From Hordeum vulgare subsp. vulgare (lineage: Eukaryota; Streptophyta; Magnoliopsida; Poales; Poaceae), in NCBI RefSeq assembly GCF_904849725.1, contig NC_058522.1:235451084-235515083 (forward strand): a stretch of 64,000 nt of DNA, read 5' to 3'. The notes under the pieces are model-generated. The model was not told the origin of the DNA. It saw nothing but the letters and a program-made list of their open reading frames with translations, and searched no databases. The position numbers and the translations under genes were made by a program. Within the stretch, counting starts at the first letter, position 1; every line of letters starts with the position of its first letter. Shown here one piece after another: positions 1 to 11,126 of this stretch.

Positions 1-604
1 CCCATTTTCGGAGAGAGAATCACCTACTCATTTGTTGAGACCAAGATATTCCAATCCAATCATTTGAAACTTGATCTCTAGCCTCCCCAAATTTCTTTCC
101 ACCAAATCAACCTATACTACCCATGCATATTTTGTGAGAGAGTGGTTTGTGTTGAGGAGACTATCTTTTGAAGCACAAGAGCAATGACTTCATTGATCTA
201 TCCCATGTATTACCTTTTGGAGGGTGGTGCCTCCTAGATTGGTTAGGTGTCACTTGGGAGCCGCCTAATTCGTGATGTGGAGTTGGACCAAGATGTTTGT
301 AAGGGCAAGGATATTGCCTACTTCGTGAAGATCTACCGTGAGTAAGGCAAGTCCTCCATGGACAAAAGTTGTGGTCGAATAGACATGCCCGCTTCTTTGT
401 GGACCCTCCATGGGTGGAGCCCTCCGTGGACTCTTGCAGCCGTTACCCTTCGTGGGTTGAAGTCTGCACTAACATGGACGTACGATAGCGCCACCTATCG
501 GAACCATGCCAAAAATCGCCGTGACAACCTCAGGCGTTTGATCTCCTTTCCTTACTCCTCTACTTACACTTGCATGTTTACTTTGCGCTCCTATACTATT
601 AGAA
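1..604 (+). repeat. 5' LTR of element 1 (3' portion only)
   Basis: This segment matches 8930-9466 plus 18470-18515 almost throughout, so it is the downstream part of the same LTR. It runs off the window at base 1. At about 604 the similarity stops and gag coding sequence follows at once: the last ~140 bp of the LTR, the primer binding site and the gag N-terminus are missing. It also gives the empty-site sequence for the Athila insertion, because it reads uninterrupted through the CTCCT target at about 555. Confidence 0.85.
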
Positions 605-609
605 CCGAA

Positions 610-2623
610 GGTATGAACCAGATCGTGATGCGACAACTCATGAACTGAAGATGTTGCAACTTAATGCTCAAGCATGCGATATCATCTTCAACTACATTTT
701 CCCTGAAGAATTCAACAAAATTAGTCGTCTTGAGAATGCAAAAGAGATTTGGGATACTTTGGTTGATATGCACGAAGGTACTGACTCTGTCAGAGAATCT
801 AAGTTGGATGTGCTTCAAAGTTAACTTGACAAGTTCAAGATGAAGGATGGTGAAGGAGTCACTGAAATGTATTCTAGGCTAGCTCTCATCACCAATGAGA
901 TTGCCAGATTAGGAAGCAAAGAGTTGACCGACAAATTCATCATCAAGAAGATACTTAGAGATCTTGATGGCAAGTATGACACAGTGTGCACATTGATTCA
1001 AATGATGCCAAATTACAAAGATATCAAGCCAACTGAAGTCATTAGTAGGATTGTTGCTCATGAGATGTCACTCAAAGACAAAGATGAGCTGCACAATAAG
1101 TCAAGCGGTGCTTATAAAGCTTCATGTGATGCTCCCGCTACTTCAAAAGACAATTTTGTCACTTATGAAGAGATAAGCCTCATGGTTAGAAAATTCAACA
1201 AGTTCTACAAGAGTAGAGGCAAAGATAGAAACTCAAGTTCAAGACATGATGAGAAGCGTTCGCCCAGTCGTGACCAAAAATGCTACAAATTTAGGAAGCC
1301 CGGACACTGCTCAAATGAGTGCTCGGCTCCCTACAAAAGAAGAGAAGAGTAACCTCGAAGACGAAGCTCAAGAGATGATCCACCTCATAGAGAGAGAGGA
1401 GTAGAGAATATCACTATGAACGAACACACTCACGAAGAGGCAAGGAATTGGAGAAGAAGGACAAATACACCAAGAGAAGTTCAACAAGAAGACATCAAGA
1501 TCATGTTGGTGAATGGGTCTCTGGCTCCGAGTCTGATCACCACTTCGAGAGAAGCTATCACTCCCACTCCGACTATAGCCAAGATGAAGGTGTTGCCGGG
1601 ATTGTGCTTGTTTCCTCCAACTCCTACGACTTATTTGATTCACCAAATGAGGGGTTCGGAAATGGCTTCATGGCTAAAGGCCCCAAGGTATCACATCCTG
1701 AGTATCTTGATTTCAATAGTGATGAGGATGACTTTTTAGGAGAAGATGACTTGCTTCTAGATAAAACTAGTGAACGCACTAAAAATGAACTTGCTATTTA
1801 TCATGCTAGTCAAGAGAAATCGAATGATGATGATAACAAAGAAATTGAACGACTAACTCAAGAAACAAAAACTCTTTAGTTAGTTCATGAGACTACTCTA
1901 GAAGATCATAGAGAGCTTGCAAGAACCCATGAGAAGCTATGCTTCAAGAAGCTCAACTTGGAGAAAGAGCATGAGTTCTTAAAAGCAATCAATGATGATC
2001 TTCAAAAGAAGAGTTCTTATCTATCCAAACGATTACTCTTGTCTAACTTTGTTCCACAAGTTAAGCCTAGGAACACTAGTAACAAAGGCAAGAAGGTTTC
2101 TTCATCTAGTAACAACAATGCTAAAACTAAATCCAATAATGTTGTTCCTAGTAACTCTGTTCATTCCACTAACTATATTCTTAGCCAAGTTACACTTGAG
2201 CAAGAACATGATCTATTGAAAGGGATTATAGAGAGAGGTGTCTTCAAGAGTCTTGCTGGAAGTAAGCAATTTGAGGAAACTGTGCGCAAGAAAGGAGGAC
2301 ATCGGAAGAAACAAGGTGTTGGCTACTTCAACGTCAACGGAGATGTTTGGGAAGAAGGTCCATATCCCACTCCCAAGTTTGTTCCCCAAGAAGAGAAGTG
2401 TGATTCCACTCCTTCTGAAGAAACAAGCTCACAATATGGCCTTCTACCACAAGACCACAAAGGCAAGGGAAAGCTTCAAGATGACATTGACCTATTTGAA
2501 GAAGAACCCCAAGCCAAGGTGAAGTGGGATCCTAAGGATACTAGTAGCTCTACCTCAACAAGTGCTACAACAACTCCAAGGATTCCCATCAATTTGGTGT
2601 GGATTCCCAAGAGGAAGAACTAG
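610..2623 (+). pseudogene. Copia gag (UBN2 type) with zinc knuckle, broken
   Basis: Translation shows a Copia-type gag core (UBN2 family) from about 610 to 1110. An in-frame TAA lies at about 822, just before the segment KMKDGEGVTEMYSRLAL. A CCHC zinc knuckle follows near 1281-1322, but its second cysteine is phenylalanine (TTT at 1290), so it would not bind zinc normally. After a stop near 1350 the frame changes. A charged coiled-coil-like region follows (1448-2623, one TAG at 1877) and ends in VWIPKRKN, typical of the gag end of SIRE-type elements. The N-terminus is missing at the LTR junction. Gag normally packages the element RNA into cytoplasmic particles; this copy cannot do so. Confidence 0.8.
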
Positions 2624-4315
2624 AAGTTCTTGAGGGGTGACATTCCAATGAAATCCACTCACATTCATTTTGGCAAGAACTATATGCAATCAACCTCAAC
2701 CTTATGCATTAGAACAAGGAGTCACACATTCCCTCAAAGGTAAGCAAGGAACAAGGTAATCAATGGATCTTTGGACATCATCCCATGTGTGCTTCACTCC
2801 ATGTCCATAGATATTGTTGAATATGTTCCTTTTGCTTTGGGACTAACCCATGTAGGTGAGAAGAGTATGAAAACAACAAGGATTGCTTCCAACTCAAGAT
2901 GATCTTCATCAACATTGAGAATTCACCACTACTTCACCTACTTGAAGTCTTCTACGACAAAACCCAAGGTTAGTTGATCCCTCTTAGTGTGGATATCATA
3001 TCAAGCGGGAGCTTTACTCTAAGACCTGAGTATAAGCATCTCCTAAGGATATGAACACATTAATTCTTATGTAAAAGTGGTATCCCCACTTGTGCTTAAC
3101 GATGAGTATGACCTATGATCAAGTATTATTGCTTGGCTCCTATGTCAATATACTCATATATAGATGACTTTGTCATCTCCCAAGTGCTTGATAGCTGCTA
3201 GGATGTTTGTGCATGTTCACCATGTTTTATCTATCATTCTTATTATGTGAGCATGTTGGTCTGCATGTGTTTGATCATTCGAGGACATCCAATTGTTGTT
3301 ATTTTGCTCTTCATTTATCTTTTGCCAATTGGATGGACAAGAATGCCTAGGACCTCTCTCTAGCTATATATGCTACCTCATATCAAGTTCTATTCATTCT
3401 TCATCACAAAACTTGAACAAGCACTTGTTGATCCCTCTGTGTGAAGGTGCACTCGGAGTTTCGCATCGTCAAAGGCTGCCTTCCAAAACCTCTTTGAAAA
3501 ACTCGGTGTAGCCAACTCCACAAATTCGGCGCCACCAATTTTTCAAAGTTGATCAGGTCTTCCTATCTCTGTACCACCGAAGTCGCCAACTTGGTTACAC
3601 CGAGTTTCCTTGTGTGCTGACAGTTGAGGAACTCGGTGACACCGATTTTGCCATCTCGGTGACACCGACATCAGACGGGTATAAACTTCGTCAAAATGGT
3701 TCGTTCCCCAAACCCTCGCTGCCCCCAAGACCCCATGTCATCACCTTCGTCTCCCAGAGCGCCGCCACCGCTGGGATTCACCGCTGTCGACACAATCTAC
3801 TCCACCGTCGTCGCAATATCCAAACTGCCACCAAGCTAGGGTACGGTTCGATCTCCTTTGTGTTTCCCCGTCTAATTCACGCGCATTAGAATAGTTTATT
3901 CTTCTTTTCACCATGTGCAAACCTCCTGTCCACCAGATAAATCCATTAGGTTAGAGTAAGTGGGAATTTTTGGATCTGATCTGCCGCAGTATGCAACTCG
4001 GTGAGACCGAGTTTGTAAAATCGGTTCCACCGATTCTTGTTTTAGGGTTCCTGAGAAGCAACTCGGTGAGACTGAGTAGCTATTTCTGGTGGCACTGAAA
4101 ATGACTGCCAAGTTTCTGTTAAGCGAGACAGTTGTCTCGGTGACTCCGAAAATGCCAACTCGGTGCCACCGATTTACATCGTGCAGAAGATCATACCCTA
4201 AGTTTCAAACTTCAAATTTTTCAAAAATATCTGAATTTTGTGATGCTCATCCACTATGTTATTCCTATATCCACTTCACAGGTTTTGTTGTTTGTTGTTG
4301 TGCTTGTCTGTCAGT
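2624..4315 (+). other. Non-coding spacer of element 1 with palindromic CGGTNNNACCG motifs
   Basis: No sustained coding frame is seen. The segment 2880-3200 resembles the region downstream of RNase H in the neighbouring minus-strand element (18960-19260, reverse), which shows that the pol genes were lost between the end of gag and about 2880. The second half carries repeated ACTCGGTG(N)CACCGA-type motifs, with perfect CGGTNNNACCG cores at 3634, 3657, 3999, 4022 and 4161. Pyrimidine-rich stretches ending in CAG (about 4281 and 4314) precede the ORF start and could serve as splice acceptors. Confidence 0.6.
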
Positions 4316-5514
4316 ATGTCAGGATCAGATGATAGTCAGAATGATTTCAGGGAACCAAGTGTTGACTTGGATGTTGGCACTAGTCCAGAAGGGAGTAACT
4401 CTGACCCTGGATCCTACAGCTCCCATGGCTTGCCCAAAGCAGCCACCAGGCACAGAAGGAAGCTAAATTCTGATGAGAAGGATTCAGAATTTGTGCCTGA
4501 ATAGACTTCAGCTCCTTCAAAGACCCCTCCTAAGAAGGCTGTCAAGAAATTCGCTGCTACTCCAGCTGATCTGAGAGCACGTGAGTATGCCAGGAAGAGC
4601 ACTAAGATCTCCAAGGATGAACCTGAAAGAAAGCTGGTGTGAAGAGGCTAAGGAAGAGAACTATTCATCTTGTTGGCAAAAAGACTTCCATGTATGAAGA
4701 TTCGAAAGCTGCTGAAGAAGAACCTCCTGAGGAGAACGCAGTTCCTCCCAAGAAGAAGAAGTTGATGGCTCACGCCATCAAGCCTGCTCCTAAGCTTGCT
4801 GCTAAAGCAAAGAAGGCTCTTGCTTCCAGGAAGACAGCTAAGGATATGCCTGCAACTGCTAAAGCAAAAGGCCCTGCATCCAGTGCCTCTGCTACAGAGG
4901 AAGAAGCGGATGAGAATGCTCCAGTTCTTAGGAAGCTCAGACCATTCATTCCACTCCACAATGCTACTCATCCTATTGCAGAGGACATGAAGAAGAGGAA
5001 GGATGTCAAATTGAGAAAGTGGAGAACTCTTGACCCATATGCTGTCAGAAGGAGAACTGTTGTTGATCCAAGGTTTCACACCAAGGAACAACAAGACTTT
5101 TATGAGACTGTCTTATTTGACAAGAGTCATGTTGTCAGTGATATGAGATATGTCGACTGGGCATACATTAAGGATAATGAAAATTTCTTTCCACATGTAC
5201 GAGAGAACTTCAAGGCAGTGGACATTGACAAATTTGTTGGGAAGAAGATGACCCCTTGGAATGACGAGTTGATCATGCAATTCTATGCAACTGTGCACTT
5301 TTATGGAGATTCTTTAGTCTGGATGACCGATGGGCACAGATACGAAGCCACAATTGTTGAATGGGCTCCTACCATTGGTGCACCCAAGTAGGAAGAATCA
5401 GATGTGGATGTGTATGCAGAAGCTAAGAAGAATCACAACTCCATGGCCAACATGTACAAGACCATTCCACATAAGTACTTGGCCAATCACAAGCTTGGTT
5501 CAGTATATTTTCTT

Positions 5515-6830
5515 GAGAAAATTCCTTATTTGACACTCTCTTAAAATTGTGTTCCTCATTTGACATCAGAGAAAAATTTCTTCCCTATATGACCTCTAGT
5601 CTTAATTTTTCCCTATATGACACTCTAGTGCATTTTGTACACGTGAAAAGACCATTCTACCCATATGTATAATGTGACCACAAATTTGTATAAGATAATA
5701 GTTGTTACAAGATAATGTGACTATAAAGGTATTTTAATACACACATATGCAAGCTAGCAGGCTGCTGGATCGATATGCAACATAGTTATTATTACTAGTT
5801 AGGATATCTAAATCTCCGTTATTCCCATTATACTACTAGCAGATTGCTAATTACCTAACTTGAATGTAGGTAAGTTCGTTATCCAAGTTACATTGTTACC
5901 TTACATGGCTGTCACAACCGAGAGGAAAGTGTGAGCCTCGTGAGCACGGGGAATGCACGTGACATTCGCGGATGAATTGCCTGAACCGTGCGTCGTAGCC
6001 CAACATGATCTCTGTCGACGCGTCCGAGAGGCTGCTCCGTTCCGTGAGTAGCTCAAGCTCTACGGCCACGCCGGCCCTCACCCAGCGCGAGCGAGCTGCC
6101 CGGCCAATGAGACTCCTTGTGCGCCGGTACGAGGGTCGCTACCTCGTTACCCGATCCCGGCAACTATGATATGCAAGCTAGCACGCTACTGGATTGATTC
6201 AGCCGGGAGATGCACGTACACCATTCAAAAATGCGCTGTTGTGGGGGCTTTCATATTTGTTATGTGATATTCAGAAAGTAAATGTTAAGCATCATAAAGT
6301 AGAGACTATCATGCCATTTTTCATGAAAATTCTATGTTGGTATGTATCCATTTACTCGAGCATTTTGAAAACCTTTATGTATATTCATAGTCAAATTTAG
6401 AGAAATTTACGTGCACATTTTATAGATGCCATTCATTTACTAAGCATAAAATACTACTACTGCTCTATTTTTAGAGTGTTTAAATTGTTCTACAATATAC
6501 ATTCATAATGCAAGGAAAATTATTTAGGGAAATGGAAATAAAATTGCTCGACCATAACAAATTTGTGTAGTTTATACGTATTTTGAATGGTTAGATAATC
6601 AGTCCATGCATTCGCACGCGTTGACGACTAGTATTACCTAATTAGGCTCAATGTTACATATTTCTGGTCACCTTATGTACAGGAGTAAAAAGGTCTTTTC
6701 ACGTGTACAAAATGAACTAGAGTGTCATATAGGGAAAGAAATTAAGACTATAGGTCATATAGGGAAGAAATTGTTTCGGTGTCAAATAAGGAACATGATT
6801 TTAAGAGAGTGTCAAATAAGGAATTCTCTC
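5515..6830. mobile_element. Non-autonomous Mutator-like element (MULE), 1316 bp, 9-bp TSD
   Basis: The two ends are inverted repeats of roughly 145 bp. The left end begins GAGAAAATTCCTTATTTGAC and the reverse complement of the right end begins GAGAGAATTCCTTATTTGAC; the similarity runs inward to the GTACACGTGAAAAGACC segment. The flanks are a perfect 9-bp duplication TATTTTCTT (5506-5514 and 6831-6839). Long TIRs with a 9-bp duplication are the hallmark of Mutator-like elements. No transposase is present. The interior is AT-rich apart from one GC-rich island. Confidence 0.9.
5905..6170 (-). other. GC-rich island inside the MULE, possible captured gene fragment
   Basis: This stretch is strikingly GC-rich against the AT-rich rest of the element. 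On the minus strand it keeps an open frame of at least 60 codons containing the segment RAGVAVELELLTERSSLSDA. GC-rich coding-like pieces inside Mutator TIRs are typical of Pack-MULEs, which pick up host exons. The donor gene was not recognised. It could also be chance GC-rich DNA. Confidence 0.4.
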
Positions 6831-7698
6831 TATTTTCTTCAAAATGGCATTCCCACGACGAACACTATACTGCGATACACCCTCATGCCTAAGTCAGGTG
6901 ATGAGAAGATGATCAGAGGATATTCTATCAACCTGCTACACCTGATAGACACACATACCAGATTTGGAGTGATGGACTTGGTAGTTGAGACTATCCGTAG
7001 AACTGTTGCGGGTCAGAAGAGATCCCGTGGATATGGACCTTATATTCATATGCTCATCAATGCCAAGGTGGGCAAGCATGCATATCTACTTGATTGTCCT
7101 TATCTACCTCTTCAGCCTGAATTTGAAGATAATGAGGTTGTGATGGATGACAATGATCTCAACTCAGCTGCAACAAGAATGGCAGCATAGGCAGCAGAGG
7201 CTGAAGCTGCTAGAAACATGCCACCTCCAGTTCCACAACTCAGAACCCCAGCTGAGCAAATGGCATTTCTAGTGACCACTGTCCAAGGCATGGACAATAA
7301 CATCCAGGAGATCATGCAAAATCAGAAGAGTCTTGAGAGAGTTGTCGAGACAAAATTCCACAACATGGATGTGAAGGTAACTGAGTTGACTACCATTGTC
7401 AGACAGCTTCAACATGAAGTTGACTCTATGGAGATTCCATGCTCAGAGGATGAAGATGAAGATGATGAGGAGGAGGAGGATAAGTCTCCTCCTCCCGCTA
7501 CTACTAGGTTCCGCACTAGGCCCCGGTGAGCTGTTGTTCCAGCTCAGGAGACAGGTCAGACATCTTCGGCACCTTCAGCACCAGCTCTAGCTCAAGCACC
7601 TCCAGTATCAACTCCTCCAGCTCCAAGGACTTCAGTAGACACCTTTGAAGATGCAGTTCTATCAACTCCATCATCATCTACCCACAGAGACGAGTAGT

Positions 7699-8167
7699 TC
7701 TATACTTTTGAACTTTTTGGTAACTTGTTACCAAAGGGGGAGAAATGTATAGATCATAGACTTCATGTGAGAGAGAGCTTTTTACTTTATTTGCACTCGT
7801 TTGGTTTCAGAAACTTTGGTTGTTGGATGACTTTATCCTATATGTGTGATTGATCATACGCTTTATCCTGTGTGATGATGCGATATCATCTTTTAGCTAT
7901 CCATGTGATGATCATTCACTTATCTTGTTGGTGTCATGTGCATTGTTATTACTTTTACGCACCACCAAGATGTATGTGACATGGAAGAGTAACCCAGGAT
8001 CCTAAACGATTGTGCACTTGCATTCAAACACAAATTTTAAATAATTCACAAATTTAGGGAGCTCTTGCTTTTCACATACTTCTCAAAGCGTCGATGCTAA
8101 TCATTGATTATAACTTTTGTTCAAGCTTTGATATATATGTTGTCATCAATTACCAAAAAGGGGGGAT
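7699..8167 (+). other. 3' non-coding region and polypurine tract of element 1
   Basis: No genes seen. A purine-rich AAAGGGGGAGAAATG lies at about 7732. The tract CCAAAAAGGGGGGAT at about 8153-8167 directly abuts the LTR start TGAAAGCAC. This is the expected place of the plus-strand primer for reverse transcription. Confidence 0.75.
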
Positions 8168-9467
8168 TGAAAGCACAATTGCTCCCTAGGGTGGTTTTGA
8201 TAATTGATCACAACATATGCATCATTGGACAAATATGTTTTCCAATTATATTTCAAAAAAGTTCAAAAGATGCTATGGCTTAAGGTTTATGTGGAGATAC
8301 CCCTGGATGCAAGAAAGGAATAATATTGGCTCAAGCTTCAAGATAGAAGACTCTTCATTTTATATTTGTGATAAATCACTTTTGAGTCCATAGGAAAACC
8401 AATACTATTAAAAGGGGTGAGGTAGTCAAATTATCTAATTGCACAAATGCTCAAAGTTAGCCACCAAAACACTCAGTCATTTTTCCCACATACCCACTCT
8501 GTCAAGTTCCACATTAACAAATTCGGTGTCACCAACATTTCCATATTGGACTCACCGAGCTTGAACCTCAGACAGAACCCTAGCCATTCCCACCAAATCG
8601 GTGCAACCGAGTTTGGGTGACCAACATTCTGTTGCCAAGATACACAAAATCAAAATTTCCAAGTTTGAGTATCGGTGCCACCGAGTGTGGTCATCTGACC
8701 GTTAGTCACCTTTTTGGTGCCATCGAGTTTCATATATCGGTCTCACCAAGATTCAAAAGTTCACCACTTTGGTGCTAATCGGTACCACCGAGTTTTCAAC
8801 TTTGGTGTCACCGAGTTTGCTCTTTTATGTGTAACAGTTGGATTTTGGCTAATGCCTATATATACCCATTCACCCACCTCTCGTTCATGGGAGAAGCACT
8901 CAGAACACACACTTCATTTCCAGATCCATTTTCTGAGAGAACCACCTACTCATGTGTTGAGACCAAGATATTCCAATCCAATCATTTGAAACTTGACCTC
9001 TAGCCTTCCCAAATTGCTTTCGACCAAATCAGCCTCTCCTACCCATGCATATTCTGTGAGAGAGTGATTTGTGTTGCGGAGACAATCTTTTGAAGCACAA
9101 GAGCAAGGAGTTCATTGATCTACCCCATCTATTACCTTTTGGAGGGTGGTGCCTCCTAGATTGGTTAGGTGTCATTTGGGAGCATCCTACTTCATGTTTT
9201 GGAGTTGAACCAAGATGTGAGATCGCCTACTTAGTGAAGATCTACCGTGAGTAAGGCTAGTCCTCTATGGACGGAAGTTGTGGTGGAATAGACAAGGTTG
9301 CTTCTTTGTGAACCTCCGTGGGTGGATCTCTCCGTGGACTCCTGCAGCCGTTACCCTCCGTGGGTTGAAGTTTCCACTAACATGGACATACTATAGCGCC
9401 ACATATCAGAACCACGCCAAAAATCGTCGTGTCAACCTCATGCGATTGATCTCCCTTCCTTACTCCT
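8168..9467 (+). repeat. 3' LTR of element 1, first part
   Basis: Starts with TGAAAGCACAATTGC right after the polypurine tract and matches 1-555 in its downstream part. It contains clustered ACCGAG/CTCGGT motifs (perfect CGGTNNNACCG at 8673 and 8780), a GTAACAGTTGGATT box at 8831 and a TATATATA box at 8857. It is interrupted after CTCCT (9463-9467) by the Athila-type element and resumes at 18470. Confidence 0.9.
8831..8864 (+). promoter_or_regulatory. LTR core promoter of element 1
   Basis: GTAACAGTTGGATT at 8831-8844 is followed by TATATATA at 8857-8864. The same pair with nearly the same spacing occurs in two other LTR types in this window (minus strand 24377-24410; plus strand 61136-61167). 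The box contains a CAGTTG core of the kind bound by plant MYB proteins; binding is inferred only. Confidence 0.55.
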
Positions 9468-11048
9468 TGATACGTCTCCATCGTATCTACCTTTCCAAAC
9501 TCTTTTGCCCTTGTTTTGGACTCTAATTTGCATGATTTGAATGGAACTAACCTGGACTGACGCAGTTTTCAGTAGAATTGCCTTGGTGTTATTTTTGTGC
9601 AGAAATCAAAGTTCTCCAAATGTCCTGAAAATCTACGGGGAGAAATTTTGGAAAATATGAAAAATATATGCGCCAAGTTCCACTTAAGGGGGTGGGACAG
9701 TGGGCCACAAGCCCTGGCTCCGCCACCACCCCCCTGGTGGTGGTGGGCAGGCTTGTGGGGCCCACACGGCTCTGCCGCCCCCAACCTCAGGTCTATAAGT
9801 TCATTTCGTCCCAGAAAAAATAAAAAGAGAAGTTTTCGTCGCGTTTGCGATACGGAGGCGTTGTCACCACCTATTCTTCATCTGGAGGGCAGATTTGTAG
9901 TTCGTCTTGGGCTCCGGAGAGGGGAAATCGTCGCCATCGTCACCATCAACCTTCTTCCCTCTCCAATTCCATGAAGCTCTTCGTCGTTCGTGAGTAATAT
10001 ATTTGTAGGCTCGCTGGGCGGTGATGAGTAGGATGAGATCTATCATGTAATCGAGTTAGTTTTGATGGGCATTGATACCTAGTATCCACTATGTTCTGAG
10101 ATTGATGTTGCTACTACTTTGCCATGCTTAATGCTTGTCACTAGGGCCCGAGTGCCATGATTTCAGATCTGAAATTATTATGTTGTCACCAATATATGTG
10201 TGTTTTAGATCCGATCTTGCAAGTTGTATTTACCTACTATGTGTTATGATCCGGCAACCCCGGAGTGACAATAATCGGAACCACTCCCGGTGATGACCAT
10301 AGTTTGAGGAGTTCATGTGTTCACCAAGTGCTAATGCGTTGGTCCGGTTCTTTATTAAAAGGAGAACCTTAATATCCCGTAGTTTCCTTTTGGACCCCGC
10401 TGCCACGGGAGGGATGTACAATAGATGTCATGCAAGTTCTTTTCCCTAAGCACGTATGACGACACACGGAATGCATGCCTACATCACATTGACGAACGGG
10501 AGCTAGCCACATATCTCTCCGTGTTATAACTGTTGCATGATGAATATCATCCAAACAAATCATCGACCCATTGCCTACGAGTTTGTCCTACTGCTGCTAC
10601 TGTTGTTACTTGTCTTGCTCTACTGCTACTGTTGCTACTACTGTCACTCGCTACTGTTGCTACTTGCTACTACTGCTGTTACTTGTCTTGCTGTGCTGCT
10701 ACTGTTGCTACTACTGTCGCTTGCTACTGTTACTACTTGCTACTGCTGTCACTACCGTTGTTCCTTGCCACTGCCGTTACTCGCTACTTTGCTGTTACTA
10801 TTTTTCTTGCAGATACTAATTTTTTAGGTGTGGTTGAAACTGATAAATTCAGCTGCTAATACTCGGGAGTATTCTCTCACCTCATGTCTGCCGAATCAAC
10901 AAATTTGGGTCGAATACTCTACCCTCGAAAACTGCTACGATCCCACGCGCTGGTGGGCCGTCAACAACATTCTTCTAGTTTCGATTGCCGGAGAGTGCTA
11001 GCAACATTCTTCTGGTGTCGTTGCAAAGGGGAAGAACAGTTGACATCA
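9468..11048 (+). repeat. 5' LTR of Athila-1
   Basis: Matches 16875-18464 closely along its whole length, starting TGATAC and ending TTGACATCA. It contains an R/U5-side stretch of CTG/CTA/TTG triplets (about 10589-10800) that differs slightly between the two LTRs. Confidence 0.9.
10589..10800 (+). repeat. CTG/CTA/TTG triplet-rich low-complexity tract in LTR
   Basis: Runs of CTACTGTTG, CTACTACTG and CTTGCTACT-like units alternate over about 210 bp. They create several spurious Leu/Cys/Tyr-rich open frames. The partner tract in the 3' LTR is at about 17996-18220 and differs by a few units. Confidence 0.7.
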
Positions 11049-11058
11049 AGCATTTTTC

Positions 11059-11077
11059 TGGCGCCGTTGCCGGCGAG
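11059..11077 (+). other. Primer binding site of Athila-1 (tRNA-Asp type)
   Basis: TGGCGCCGTTGCCGGCGA begins 10 nt after the LTR end. It complements the 3' end of plant tRNA-Asp with one mismatch. Athila-type elements typically prime from this tRNA. Confidence 0.8.
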
Positions 11078-11126
11078 GTATTGCTATATTCTATGAGTCA
11101 CTTGGGATTTATATCTGCTGATCACT

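Larger units (their letters stand above)
4316..7698 (+). pseudogene. Extra (second) ORF of SIRE-like element, split by a Mutator-like insertion
   Basis: The ORF begins MSGSDDSQNDF at 4316 and ends with HRDE and a stop at 7698. It has a Lys/Ala/Pro-rich N-terminal part, a globular middle part (about 4930-5500 and 6831-7150), a coiled-coil-like stretch and an acidic Asp/Glu run near 7440-7490. It is disabled by TAG at 4502, a frame change near 4636, TAG at 5389, a 1316-bp insertion, TAG at 7188 and TGA at 7527. Most of these stops fit CAG to TAG or CGA to TGA changes. Across the insertion the reading frame rejoins exactly when one 9-bp target copy is removed. SIRE-lineage elements often carry a long ORF here, sometimes called env-like; its function is unknown. 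No membrane segment or signal peptide was recognised. Confidence 0.65.

Noticed and set aside
10533..10859. Leu/Cys/Tyr-rich frames in three reading frames (also 17940-18414)
   Set aside because: They come from the CTG/CTA/TTG triplet tract inside the Athila-1 LTRs and appear in all frames.
11059..11077. tRNA gene at the primer binding sites
   Set aside because: Only the short complement of a tRNA 3' end is present; no cloverleaf or internal promoter boxes.
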